DNA of 64,000 nucleotides from Bacillota bacterium (lineage in GTDB: Bacteria; Bacillota; Clostridia; Tissierellales; Sedimentibacteraceae), in the NCBI GenBank assembly GCA_023453025.1, contig JAEXUD010000062.1, forward strand, positions 104,706 through 168,705. Reading direction: 5' to 3'. Each line of letters starts with the position of its first letter. Positions within the stretch are counted from its first letter, which is position 1. The notes below the pieces were generated by a model. It saw nothing but the letters and a program-made list of their open reading frames with translations, did not search any database and was not told the origin of the DNA. A program made the translations under genes and the position numbers. Of the stretch, positions 27,268 to 36,725 are shown one piece after another.

Positions 27268-27313
27268 GTGGCGCTTTTTACCCACATTGTGGTATAATAT
27301 GCCCAGTAGGTGG
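27268..27313 (+). promoter_or_regulatory. mraZ promoter with phased GTGG motifs
   Basis: An extended -10 TGGTATAAT (27290-27298) lies 21 bases before the mraZ ATG, without a clear -35. GTGG occurs at 27268, 27289 and 27310, exactly 21 bases apart; the third is also the ribosome-binding site. MraZ proteins bind short G-rich direct repeats in front of their own operon, so these may be operator half-sites. Confidence 0.5.
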
Positions 27314-27319
27314 TAGAAA

Positions 27320-27757
27320 ATGTTTACTGGTGAATACATACATTCATTTGATGAAAAGGGAAGGGTCATCATACCTTCAAAATTTAGAAATGAGTTAGGG
27401 GAAACTTTCTATATAGGTAAAGGTTTGGATAAATGTTTATTCGTTTATCCTATTGAAACATGGAATGAATTTGTCGGTAAACTCAAGAATTTATCCACAT
27501 TTAACAAACAAGAAAGATTTTTTTTAAGAAGATTTGTTTCCGGATTTAGTGAATGTTCTTTTGATAAGCAGGGAAGAATACTTATACCGCCAACATTAAG
27601 AGATTTCAGTGAATTAAATAATGAGGCTGCTATAATAGGGGTTATAGACAGAATAGAAATTTGGAATAAAGATAGTTGGAATGATTACTCCAACAATGAC
27701 GAATTTGATTTTGACAGCCTTGCGGAGAAAATGTCAGATTTGGGGATTGGTTTATAA
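27320..27757 (+). CDS. mraZ: Division/cell-wall cluster regulator MraZ
   Basis: A 145-residue DNA-binding protein with two SpoVT/AbrB-like repeats: [18 protein letters not shown] at the start and [18 protein letters not shown] near residue 77. MraZ represses transcription of the dcw cluster. It is the first gene of the cluster, as usual, with AGGTGG 6 bases upstream. Confidence 0.96.
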   Translation: MFTGEYIHSFDEKGRVIIPSKFRNELGETFYIGKGLDKCLFVYPIETWNEFVGKLKNLSTFNKQERFFLRRFVSGFSECSFDKQGRILIPPTLRDFSELNNEAAIIGVIDRIEIWNKDSWNDYSNNDEFDFDSLAEKMSDLGIGL

Positions 27758-27768
27758 GGAGGAGTCAC

Positions 27769-28698
27769 ATGGATTACAAGCATACTTCGGTTTTAATGGA
27801 TGAATCTATAGAAGGATTAAATATTAAAGCAGACAGAATTTATGTTGATGCAACTTTAGGCGGGGGAGGTCACACCGAAGAAATACTAAAAAGAGTTACT
27901 AAAGGAACTGTAATTGGTATTGACCAGGATGATTATGCCATAGGAAGAGCAACTGAAAAATTAAAAAATTATAATAATTTTATTGCAGTAAGAAATAATT
28001 TCAGTAATATTGATGAAGTTTTAAATGATTTAAATATAGAAAAGATAGATGGGATATTATTTGATTTGGGGGTTTCATCATTCCAGCTGGACATACCCGA
28101 AAGAGGCTTCAGCTACAATAATGACATGCCTCTTGATATGCGAATGGACAAAAGCCAGACAACTACAGCAAGGCATATTGTAAACGGATATGAAGAGCAT
28201 GAGTTGTCCAGAATACTATGGGAATACGGCGAAGAAAAATGGGGAGCAAGAATAGCCAAGTTTATTGTTCAGGAAAGAGAACAGGAATTTATTGAAACAA
28301 CCGGACAGCTTGTAAGCATCATTAAAAAGGCTATTCCTAAGCAGGCCAGGCAGGAAGGCGGTCACCCGGCTAAAAGAACCTTTCAGGCAATCAGAATCGA
28401 AGTTAACAGAGAGCTTGAAATTCTTGAAAACACAATAAAAAGCTCCGTAGAAAGACTAAATAAGGGCGGAAGAATTTGTGTCATAACCTTTCATTCCTTG
28501 GAGGACAGAATTGTAAAAAACACATTTGCAGATTTATATAAGGATTGCATATGCCCTCCTGAATTTCCAAAATGCATGTGCGACCACAGGAGAAAATTAA
28601 AAATTATTACGAAAAAACCAATAACAGCATCAGAAAAAGAGCTTGAAGAAAATCACAGAGCACACAGTGCGAAGCTAAGAATAGGGGAAAGGGTGTAG
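27769..28698 (+). CDS. rsmH: 16S rRNA (cytosine-1402 N4) methyltransferase
   Basis: A 309-residue SAM-dependent methyltransferase that modifies C1402 in the ribosomal P site. Motifs are [16 protein letters not shown], the GIDQDDYAI acidic end of strand 2, [14 protein letters not shown] and [17 protein letters not shown] Cys cluster ([12 protein letters not shown]) lies near the C-terminus, common in this family. It follows mraZ by 11 bases. Confidence 0.96.
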   Translation: MDYKHTSVLMDESIEGLNIKADRIYVDATLGGGGHTEEILKRVTKGTVIGIDQDDYAIGRATEKLKNYNNFIAVRNNFSNIDEVLNDLNIEKIDGILFDLGVSSFQLDIPERGFSYNNDMPLDMRMDKSQTTTARHIVNGYEEHELSRILWEYGEEKWGARIAKFIVQEREQEFIETTGQLVSIIKKAIPKQARQEGGHPAKRTFQAIRIEVNRELEILENTIKSSVERLNKGGRICVITFHSLEDRIVKNTFADLYKDCICPPEFPKCMCDHRRKLKIITKKPITASEKELEENHRAHSAKLRIGERV

Positions 28699-28702
28699 CA
28701 AA

Positions 28703-29176
28703 ATGTCAGCATTAAGAAAAGAAGTCTTAGATTTAGATTATGGACAAGAATCTGTTGAATATTCTCCAAAGAAAAAGCGAATAAAAAGAAATAAGAAAAA
28801 TATTAATGTTATAGAAAGCTTTAAAAATACATTAATGATTGCCATAACATTTGCTCTTGGAATTTTAATAGTTTATAACTATGCTGTAATTACTGACAAG
28901 CAAATGGAGCTTAATACAATAAATCAAGAAATAGCACAGCTTAATGATGACATGGACACTTACAATATCGCTTTGGAGAGCATTAAAAATACAAATTCTA
29001 TCGAAGAAATGGCTAAGACTTATTTAGGAATGAATTATCCGACAAGAAAACAAACAGTATTTGTTGACTTTACATATGGAAGCTCAGAAATTACAGAAGA
29101 TGAGACTAAAGCTGCAGAAGAAAAAAATAATATACTGGTAGGTATAATTGACAAGGTGGTTAGTTTCATTCAGTAA
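28703..29176 (+). CDS. ftsL: Cell-division protein FtsL (septum initiator-like)
   Basis: A 157-residue bitopic protein. A basic cytoplasmic tail is followed by one TM helix (about 46-68) and a short coiled coil (NTINQEIAQLNDDMDTYN). Sequence identity to named FtsL is always low; the call comes from this layout and its position between rsmH and the class B PBP. Its acidic C-terminal extension is unremarkable. Confidence 0.85.
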   Translation: MSALRKEVLDLDYGQESVEYSPKKKRIKRNKKNINVIESFKNTLMIAITFALGILIVYNYAVITDKQMELNTINQEIAQLNDDMDTYNIALESIKNTNSIEEMAKTYLGMNYPTRKQTVFVDFTYGSSEITEDETKAAEEKNNILVGIIDKVVSFIQ

Positions 29177-29187
29177 GGGGGAGCCGT

Positions 29188-31317
29188 ATGAAAAGACATT
29201 TTAAAAGCATTACTAACCTTCAGAATAAAAGAAGAATGTTGGTTTTTTTGCTTTGCTTTTTTTTAGCTACAATAGCATTGGTAGTAAGACTTGGTTTTAT
29301 CCAGATTATAAATGGTGAGGATTACAAAAAACAAGCAATGGAAAATTGGTCCCGTGATATTACCATAAGTGCTAAACGAGGAACAATTTATGACGCTAAG
29401 GGTAAAAAGCTTGCGGTAAGTGTAAATTCAAGTACAGTGACATGTTTCCCGGCAGATGTTAAAAAGGGTGTTCAGACAGTTGAAGACAACCAACCAGAAG
29501 GTGATGAAAATGGCAGCTTTATAACATCACTTCTGAAAAAAATGAATAAATCAATGTTTGGTTCCGGTAAATCAACATCGGCTGAATCAATTCCGGTTAA
29601 TATGAAAACACCGGAAGAAACAGCAAAAATTCTTTCGGAAATATTAGAAATGGATTATGATGAAGTTCTAAAAAAAATCACATCTAATTATTCCTATGTT
29701 GTTTTGAAAAAATGGATTACAGATGAACAGGCTCAAAAAATAAGAGAAGCTGAATTAAGCGGAATTAATATAATAGAAGATAATAAACGTGTTTACCCTT
29801 ATGGGAACTTTGCACCTTATGTTCTCGGATTTACAAACATCGATCAGGATGGGCTTTACGGTGTGGAAGCAACATATAATGAATACCTTACAGGCATACC
29901 GGGAAGAACCGTAGTAAACACAGATGCCTATGGACGAGAGCTTCCCTTTGGATATAATGAATATTATGAACCAAAGGATGGATTAGGCGTTGTGCTGACA
30001 ATTGATGAGGTTATACAGCATTATGCCGAGTCGGCTGCACAAAAGGTATTGAAGGATTACAATGCAATAAGAGCAACAATAGTAGTTATGGACCCAAACA
30101 ATGGTGATGTACTTGCAATGGCATCTAAGCCTGATTATGATCCAAATGACCCCAAAATTCCGATTGATGAAGTTGTTGAGCAGGAATGGTCATCACTTCC
30201 GGATGAAGAATTGCAAAATGCATGGTTTGATATGTGGAGAAACCCTGCAGTAAATGATATATATGAACCGGGTTCCACCTTCAAGCTGCTGACAGCTTCA
30301 ATTGCGCTTGAAGAAAATGCAGCCACATTGGAATCAACATATTTTTGCGACGGATATGTAAGGCAGATTACAAGCAATAATATCAAATGCTGGAGGTATT
30401 ATCGCCCTCACGGTAGTCAGACACTATCCGAAGCAATCCAAAATTCATGCAATGATGCATTGGCGCAAATTGGCCTTGATATAGGAAAGGATGCTTTTTA
30501 TAAATATTTAAAATCCTTTGGATTAGAAGAACAGTCAGGAATCATGCTAAACGGTGAAGCTATGGGCTTATTGAAGGAACCTCTTAACATGAAGGATGTT
30601 GATGTGGTTACCCAGGCCTTTGGACAGGGAGTTGCGGTTACACCTATACAGCTTTTAACTGCGGTATCTGCCATAACAAACGGCGGCAATTTAATGGAGC
30701 CGAGAATTGTCAAGCAGCTTATAGATGAAGACGGTAATGTTGAAAAGAATTTTGAGTCAACGGTACGAAGAAGAGTTATATCGGAAGAAACATCTAAAAT
30801 AATGCTTTCAATTATGAAGGATTCAGCAGAAGCAGGGACAAAACAGGCATATAGGCCGGGCTACAGGATAGGCGGAAAGTCAGGAACTGCACAAAAGGTT
30901 ATTGACGGAAGATATGTGGATGGGAAATTTATTTCTTCATTTATAGGAGTGGCACCTGTTGATAATCCAAGAGCTGTTGTTTTGGTAATGGTTGATGAGC
31001 CGGACAGAAGCATCGGATATTACGGCAGCATTGTTGCCGGACCTGTTGCGGCAGATCTCTTAGAAAATATAATGAAATACTATGATGTAGAGCCTATTTA
31101 TACAGAAGAAGAGCTTGGTCATGTTGAGGCTCAGATTGTTGAAGTACCTGATTTGTTAGGACTCACCATAGCAGAAGCAACTGACAAATTAATCAGGGCA
31201 GGCCTGGAAAGTAACGTAACCATTGAAGTCGAAGCAGATAAAAAGGTTAAATCACAATTTCCCAAGGCAGGAGAAAAGGTTGTTAAGCATTCAATGGTAA
31301 CATTGATTTTAAATTAG
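29188..31317 (+). CDS. Division transpeptidase (class B PBP, FtsI/SpoVD type)
   Basis: Septal peptidoglycan transpeptidase of 709 residues. It has an N-terminal TM anchor (about 17-38), a PBP dimerisation domain, a transpeptidase domain with the three motifs STFK, SCN and KSGT, and one C-terminal PASTA domain (VPDLLGLTIAEATDKLIRAG). Firmicutes carry vegetative (PbpB) and sporulation (SpoVD) versions with this layout. Only one gene is present here and sequence alone does not tell which. It lies 11 bases after ftsL. Confidence 0.92.
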   Translation: MKRHFKSITNLQNKRRMLVFLLCFFLATIALVVRLGFIQIINGEDYKKQAMENWSRDITISAKRGTIYDAKGKKLAVSVNSSTVTCFPADVKKGVQTVEDNQPEGDENGSFITSLLKKMNKSMFGSGKSTSAESIPVNMKTPEETAKILSEILEMDYDEVLKKITSNYSYVVLKKWITDEQAQKIREAELSGINIIEDNKRVYPYGNFAPYVLGFTNIDQDGLYGVEATYNEYLTGIPGRTVVNTDAYGRELPFGYNEYYEPKDGLGVVLTIDEVIQHYAESAAQKVLKDYNAIRATIVVMDPNNGDVLAMASKPDYDPNDPKIPIDEVVEQEWSSLPDEELQNAWFDMWRNPAVNDIYEPGSTFKLLTASIALEENAATLESTYFCDGYVRQITSNNIKCWRYYRPHGSQTLSEAIQNSCNDALAQIGLDIGKDAFYKYLKSFGLEEQSGIMLNGEAMGLLKEPLNMKDVDVVTQAFGQGVAVTPIQLLTAVSAITNGGNLMEPRIVKQLIDEDGNVEKNFESTVRRRVISEETSKIMLSIMKDSAEAGTKQAYRPGYRIGGKSGTAQKVIDGRYVDGKFISSFIGVAPVDNPRAVVLVMVDEPDRSIGYYGSIVAGPVAADLLENIMKYYDVEPIYTEEELGHVEAQIVEVPDLLGLTIAEATDKLIRAGLESNVTIEVEADKKVKSQFPKAGEKVVKHSMVTLILN

Positions 31318-31374
31318 AAAAGTTCTTATGGCTTCGCCTTGGAATGAGCAATATAAATAAAATCATAAGTCGGA

Positions 31375-31507
31375 GCTGTTGCATTAAGCATACCAATGTC
31401 ATCCTGAGCGTTAGCGAAGGATCTCGTACTGTTGAAGATATGAGATTCTTCGGGCTGGCGCTCGCGGAATGACAGGTTAATAATCACTAATGCAACAGCC
31501 TCTTTTT
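31375..31507. repeat. TGTCATyCTGAG hairpin repeat, copy E (long)
   Basis: Outer arms GCTGTTGCATTA (31375-31386) and TAATGCAACAGC (31488-31499) pair perfectly and a T run follows. Inside, TGTCATCCTGAGCG-TTAGCGAAGGATCTC pairs imperfectly with GAGATTCTTCGG to GGAATGACA. This is the longest copy. With the promoter at 31590 it fills the 340-base gap between the PBP gene and murE. Confidence 0.8.
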
Positions 31508-31589
31508 TATAAATATTAACAAAATTGTTAAAAATTTAAATATTACAAATATTCTGGCTACAAATACTAATTAAACAATTTATACTTCG

Positions 31590-31618
31590 TTGAATTTGAA
31601 TTTTAAATATGATAAAAT
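31590..31618 (+). promoter_or_regulatory. Predicted promoter of murE and downstream cluster
   Basis: TTGAAT (31590-31595) and TAAAAT (31613-31618) with a 17-base spacer. Together with the terminator-like repeat before it, this suggests murE starts a new transcription unit. Confidence 0.6.
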
Positions 31619-31657
31619 TGCATATAATATCATACAATTAATAAAGGGAGCATTAAT

Positions 31658-33151
31658 ATGGATATAAAAACTCTTCTTAAAGAAATCAGTTACATAAATT
31701 TTTCGGGTGATGAAAATATTGAATTAAAAGGTATTACCAATGATTCAAGGAAGGTAAGATACGGAGATGTTTTTGTTGCGATTAAAGGCTACACAACCGA
31801 TGGGCACAAGTTTATCCCTGATGCATTAAAAAATGGAGCATCAGCCGTAATGTGTCAAAATATACCCGAGGACTTAAAAAGTACAGGCAATTTTATCGTT
31901 GTTAAAGAACCGAGGGAATCCATGGCCTTGGCTGCAAATGCTTTATACAACAAACCATCAGAAAAACTGAATATTATAGGAGTAACAGGTACTAACGGAA
32001 AAACCAGTACTACATATTTATTAAAGGGAATTTATGATTATATTAAGGAAAAATCAGGAATAATAGGTACAATTGGAGTACTTGCCGACGGTGAAAAAAT
32101 CAAGGTTGATAATACAACACCTGAAGCAGTGGATTTGCAGAAATATTTTGCAATGATGGTTGAAAAAGATATAAAACATTGCTTTATTGAAGTTTCTTCA
32201 CATGCCCTTGAATTAAACAGAGTCGATAACGTAAATATTGATGTAGGAATTTTTACAAATTTGACTCGCGACCATCTTGATTTTCATAAAACAATGGAAA
32301 ACTATTATCAGGCAAAGAAAAAGCTTTTTCATTTAACTAAGAATAACAATATCATAAATGTGGATGATCCATATGGCAGCAGGCTTTACAAAGAGTTGAA
32401 AGAAGAAGATATAAAGGCCGTTTCGATTGGAATTGACAATGAGGCTGATATCAAGGCTTCTAATCTGATAACAACAATGAAAGGAACCTCGTTTGACTTA
32501 AATGTTCTGGGTACTGAAAAAAAAGCACATGTAAACACACCGGGTAAATTCAGCGTGCTTAATTCATTGGGAGCTCTGGGTGCAGCCTATGCTTCAGGAG
32601 CAGATTTAGATTCAATAATTGAAGCGTTAGGAAAAATCAAGGGTGTTACCGGGAGATTTGAAATGATTGAAAACAATCTTGACTGTACTATTATTTTAGA
32701 TTTTGCGCATACTCCGGATGGCTTACAAAAGGTTATGGATACTATCAACGAGTTTGCTGAAGGCAGAAAAATCGTAATGTTTGGAGCGGGCGGCGAAAGA
32801 GATTCCGCAAGACGCAGTCCTATGGGAGAGATAGCAGGAAAATATTGTGATTTAAGTATACTTACATCAGATAACCCAAGATTTGAGGACCCCTATGAAA
32901 TATGTCGGGAAATAGCCGAGGGAGTAGAAAAATACAACGGAAAATATGAAATAATCATAGAAAGAGATAAAGCCATATATTATGCTATTGACAATTCCAG
33001 GAGCAAGGATGTAATATTGTTAGCGGGAAAATCCACGGAGCCGTATCAGGATATGGGAGTTGAAAAGGTACCATATGACGAAGGCTCAATTGCTAAAAAT
33101 GCAATTATTGATGTAGAAAGAAAAAGAGGAAAGGCTAAACAAGGAGCTTAA
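31658..33151 (+). CDS. murE: UDP-MurNAc-tripeptide synthetase (meso-diaminopimelate adding)
   Basis: A 497-residue Mur ligase that adds the third amino acid to the peptidoglycan precursor. ATP site GVTGTNGKTSTTY and the substrate-binding region with ITNDSRKVRYGDVFVA are present. The specificity motif near residue 409 is DNPR, typical of enzymes using meso-diaminopimelate rather than lysine. This implies Dap-type peptidoglycan. The next gene is mraY with no murF between. Confidence 0.95.
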   Translation: MDIKTLLKEISYINFSGDENIELKGITNDSRKVRYGDVFVAIKGYTTDGHKFIPDALKNGASAVMCQNIPEDLKSTGNFIVVKEPRESMALAANALYNKPSEKLNIIGVTGTNGKTSTTYLLKGIYDYIKEKSGIIGTIGVLADGEKIKVDNTTPEAVDLQKYFAMMVEKDIKHCFIEVSSHALELNRVDNVNIDVGIFTNLTRDHLDFHKTMENYYQAKKKLFHLTKNNNIINVDDPYGSRLYKELKEEDIKAVSIGIDNEADIKASNLITTMKGTSFDLNVLGTEKKAHVNTPGKFSVLNSLGALGAAYASGADLDSIIEALGKIKGVTGRFEMIENNLDCTIILDFAHTPDGLQKVMDTINEFAEGRKIVMFGAGGERDSARRSPMGEIAGKYCDLSILTSDNPRFEDPYEICREIAEGVEKYNGKYEIIIERDKAIYYAIDNSRSKDVILLAGKSTEPYQDMGVEKVPYDEGSIAKNAIIDVERKRGKAKQGA

Positions 33152-33152
33152 A

Positions 33153-34127
33153 ATGCAAATAAACATACAGATCATCAGAGTAATAATTGTATCTTTTCTC
33201 ATAGCGCTGTTTTTAGGACCGGTGGTTATACCGGTGTTGAGACGACTTAAAGTAGGACAAAGCATCCGAGAGGAGGGGCCTAGGTCTCATTTCAAAAAGT
33301 CCGGAACTCCGACAATGGGCGGTGTTATTATAGTTCTTGCAGTAATAATATCAATTTTTACAAGCGGATATTATACACAGGAAATATGGGTCTGCTTGTT
33401 TTTTACATTAGGTTTTGGATTTATAGGATTTATAGATGATTATATAAAGGTTGTATTGAAGAGAAATTTAGGACTTCGTGCATATCAAAAAATAATTGGT
33501 CAGTTTATGTTTGCATTTTTGCTGGCCTGGTATGGTTCAAGGTACAGCGTGTACAAAACAAAGCTGATTATTCCATTTATAAATGCCTTTATTGATCTTG
33601 GAGTTTTATATATACCATTTGTTTTATTTGCGGTTGTGGGAACGGTAAATGCAGTGAACTTGACAGATGGGCTGGACGGGCTGAATACGGGAGTTACACT
33701 TATTGTCATGGCAACCTTCAGCTTGATTGCAAACAGTATGATGAAAATAAGCCCTGTATTTGAAGGAATATCAATTATGGGTGCTGCAGTTACAGGCGCT
33801 TGCCTGGGGTTTTTAAAACACAATGCAAATCCTGCCAAAGTTTTTATGGGAGACACAGGTTCTCTGGCACTGGGCGGAGCAGTATCCGCAGTTGCTGTTA
33901 TCTCAAATACGATTTTATTGATACCTATAATCGGCGGAATTTATTTTGCAGAAGCGCTGTCTGTAATAATACAGGTAGCTTATTATAAAAGAACTAAGAA
34001 AAGAATATTTAAAATGGCGCCGCTTCATCATCATTTTGAAATGTGCGGCTGGAGAGAAAAAAAAGTTGTGGGTGTATTTTGGATTGTAACTGTAATATTA
34101 GCATTTATAGGAATTTATTCAATATAG
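33153..34127 (+). CDS. mraY: Phospho-MurNAc-pentapeptide transferase
   Basis: Polytopic membrane enzyme of 324 residues that makes lipid I from UDP-MurNAc-pentapeptide and undecaprenyl phosphate. Conserved blocks are KKSGTPTMGGVIIVL, GFIDDYIKVV (the DD pair), NLTDGLDGLNTG and PLHHHFEMCGW. AAGGAG precedes the ATG, which begins 1 base after the murE stop. Confidence 0.96.
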   Translation: MQINIQIIRVIIVSFLIALFLGPVVIPVLRRLKVGQSIREEGPRSHFKKSGTPTMGGVIIVLAVIISIFTSGYYTQEIWVCLFFTLGFGFIGFIDDYIKVVLKRNLGLRAYQKIIGQFMFAFLLAWYGSRYSVYKTKLIIPFINAFIDLGVLYIPFVLFAVVGTVNAVNLTDGLDGLNTGVTLIVMATFSLIANSMMKISPVFEGISIMGAAVTGACLGFLKHNANPAKVFMGDTGSLALGGAVSAVAVISNTILLIPIIGGIYFAEALSVIIQVAYYKRTKKRIFKMAPLHHHFEMCGWREKKVVGVFWIVTVILAFIGIYSI

Positions 34128-34218
34128 TCAACATAATATATAAACGAGGCACGAAAATAACCATTATCTCTTTAACAGCGAGGATAGAATTTAATGGGAC
34201 TTTCAGAAAGAGGGCAGC

Positions 34219-35589
34219 ATGAAAAATAAAAATATACTTGTAGTAGGACTTGGAGTTTCAGGAATTGCGTGCATCAAAGGATTAAGCACACTGGGAGCAA
34301 ATTTATATGTTTATGACGAATTTAAACAGTCATCAGAAAAATTGAAGGAATTAAAAGATATTAAAGCTGAATATTTTTTTGGAAAAGATGAAATAGAAAA
34401 AATTAAAATAAATGAGCTTGAGTTGGCAATTAAAAGTCCCGGAATAAAATATGAAGAGTCTATTATCAGAACATTGCTGGATAATAATATCAAAGTAATA
34501 AGCGACATAGAAGCAGCATACATGGTTACAGATGCATTAATTATTTCAATTACAGGTACTAACGGAAAGACTACAACAACCACTTTGGTTGGCGAAATTG
34601 TAAAAGAAAGCAAAAGAAATTGCAAGGTTACAGGTAATATTGGATACGGTATGTTTTATGACGCAATCAATTCAAATAGGAATGATATACTTGTTGCAGA
34701 GGTCAGCAGTTTTCAGCTTGCCGGAACATATGAATATAAGCCTTACATAAGTATTATAACCAATATTACTCCTGACCATTTGGATTATCACCACACATTG
34801 GAAAACTACATAGAAGCAAAATTCAAAAATGTAATAAATCAAGATGAAAATGATTATGCAGTATTAAATTATGAAGATGAGGCCATCAGAAGCTTTTCGG
34901 ATAATATAAAATCAAAAAAAATATTTTTCAGTGCTGAACGAAATCTTGAGTCTGGTATATTTGTTGCAGACGGAAAAATGATATTTAAGAATAATGATGA
35001 AAGTAAATGTATCATTAATACAAAGGATATTTTTATTCCCGGAAAGCACAATCTTGAAAATGCTATGGCAGCAGCGGGGGCCGCACTGGCGCTTAAAATA
35101 GATACAGAAACAATTGCACGCGTATTGAGGAGTTTTAAAGGCGTTGAGCACCGCTTGGAATTCTGCGGAGAATATAACGGAGTTAAATTTTATAATGATT
35201 CAAAAGGAACAAACCCCGATGCTTCTATAAAGGCAGTTCAAGGAATTGAAAAGCCAATAGTATTAATTGCAGGCGGTTATGATAAGAAATCTCAATATGA
35301 TGATTTCATAAAGGCATTTGATGATAAGGTCAAGGCGCTGGTGCTCCTTGGCGAAACTGCCGATGAAATAGATAAATGTGCCAGAAAATATGGCTTTACA
35401 AATATATATCATGTTAAAAGCATGGATGAAGCAGTTAAAAAATGCTTTGAACTAAGCTTAAAAGGTGATAATGTAGTTTTGTCTCCTGCATGTGCCAGCT
35501 GGGGCATGTACCCTAACTATGAGGTTAGAGGAAGAGATTTTAAGGAGAGGGTAAATTATTATGGAGGAAACAGTAAAGAAGGCCAGTAG
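34219..35589 (+). CDS. murD: UDP-MurNAc-alanine:D-glutamate ligase
   Basis: A 456-residue Mur ligase adding D-Glu to UDP-MurNAc-L-Ala. The N-terminal Rossmann domain starts with LVVGLGVSGIACIKGL. The ATP site is SITGTNGKTTTTTL, and HRLEFCGEYNGVKFYNDSKG and SPACASWGMYPNYEVRG close the family signature. A 91-base gap separates it from mraY; ftsW overlaps its end by 29 bases. Confidence 0.95.
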   Translation: MKNKNILVVGLGVSGIACIKGLSTLGANLYVYDEFKQSSEKLKELKDIKAEYFFGKDEIEKIKINELELAIKSPGIKYEESIIRTLLDNNIKVISDIEAAYMVTDALIISITGTNGKTTTTTLVGEIVKESKRNCKVTGNIGYGMFYDAINSNRNDILVAEVSSFQLAGTYEYKPYISIITNITPDHLDYHHTLENYIEAKFKNVINQDENDYAVLNYEDEAIRSFSDNIKSKKIFFSAERNLESGIFVADGKMIFKNNDESKCIINTKDIFIPGKHNLENAMAAAGAALALKIDTETIARVLRSFKGVEHRLEFCGEYNGVKFYNDSKGTNPDASIKAVQGIEKPIVLIAGGYDKKSQYDDFIKAFDDKVKALVLLGETADEIDKCARKYGFTNIYHVKSMDEAVKKCFELSLKGDNVVLSPACASWGMYPNYEVRGRDFKERVNYYGGNSKEGQ

Positions 35590-36682
35590 GAGAACGGTTG
35601 ACTGGGTGTTGGTTTTTATAGTTGTAGTATTGGTACTCTTCGGTTTTTTGATGGTTTATAGCTCCAGTTATCCTGACGGGTACTATAAATTTGACGGAGA
35701 TCCCTTTTATTTTCTTAAAAAGCAAGTAATAGCAGCTGTTATCGGGCTTGTAGGAATGATTTTTTTTGCCAATATTCCATATAAAATATATGCAAAGTTC
35801 AATAAAACAATATTGATTGCATGTATCGGTTTCGCCATGCTGACTGTTATATTGGGCATTGCTTCCAACGGTGCCCAGAGATGGATTAACATAGGCGGAA
35901 TATCGCTCCAGCCCTCAGAAATAATAAAAATAGGCGGAGTTTTATACATGGCCGACTATTTTAATAAGAACAGAAAAAATATGAGCTCCCTTACAAAGGG
36001 GTTTTTCCCGTCTTTGATTTTCATAGGCTTATTTTGCCTTTTAATTGCAATGCAGGATGACTTAAGTACTGCTATAATATTAGGTGGAACACTAATGGTA
36101 ATGTTCTTTTGTGCCGGTGCTAAAATGAGTCATCTTATAGTATTAGTTGCACTTGCAGTCGGAGGGATTGCTATATTGATTGCCATGCAGCCATACAGAA
36201 TAACAAGAGTTATAGTATTTTTTGATCCCTTTAAATATAAGCAGGACGAAGGCTGGCAAATAATTCAGTCTCTATTTGCTCTCGGTACAGGTGGTTTATT
36301 CGGAATGGGAATTGGAAAGAGCAGGCAAAAATTTTTCTATCTTCCTGAAGCGTACAATGATTTTATTTTTTCGATAATTGGTGAAGAGCTTGGATTTATT
36401 GGCTGCGTGTTTGTTATACTTGCATTTGTAGTCTTTGCTTGGAGAGGTTTAAGAATATCCATGAACACGGAGGATTTCTTTGGAAGCCAGGTTGCACTGG
36501 GAATGACAACACTTGTATTGGTACAGTTTTTAATACATGTGGCGGTTGCAACATCCTCTATGCCGCCGACGGGAAGAGCTCTTCCATTCATCAGCGCAGG
36601 AGGATCCTCATTAATGTTTTTACTATGCTCCATGGGAATTTTATTAAATATATCAAAATATTCAAATACATATAGAAATTGA
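35561..36682 (+). CDS. ftsW: Lipid II polymerase FtsW/SpoVE family
   Basis: SEDS glycosyltransferase of 373 residues with about ten TM segments, which polymerises lipid II together with the class B PBP. Family blocks are VYSSSYPDGY, NGAQRWINIGGISLQPSE, the KYKQDEGWQIIQSLFALG region with its catalytic-loop Asp, and PPTGRALPFISAGGSSL. In spore formers the copy between murD and murG is often called SpoVE; function in spores versus division cannot be told here. Confidence 0.93.
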   Translation: MEETVKKASRRTVDWVLVFIVVVLVLFGFLMVYSSSYPDGYYKFDGDPFYFLKKQVIAAVIGLVGMIFFANIPYKIYAKFNKTILIACIGFAMLTVILGIASNGAQRWINIGGISLQPSEIIKIGGVLYMADYFNKNRKNMSSLTKGFFPSLIFIGLFCLLIAMQDDLSTAIILGGTLMVMFFCAGAKMSHLIVLVALAVGGIAILIAMQPYRITRVIVFFDPFKYKQDEGWQIIQSLFALGTGGLFGMGIGKSRQKFFYLPEAYNDFIFSIIGEELGFIGCVFVILAFVVFAWRGLRISMNTEDFFGSQVALGMTTLVLVQFLIHVAVATSSMPPTGRALPFISAGGSSLMFLLCSMGILLNISKYSNTYRN

Positions 36683-36725
36683 CATGCCCGGTGACACGGC
36701 ACAACTTTAATAAAGGAATGATAAA

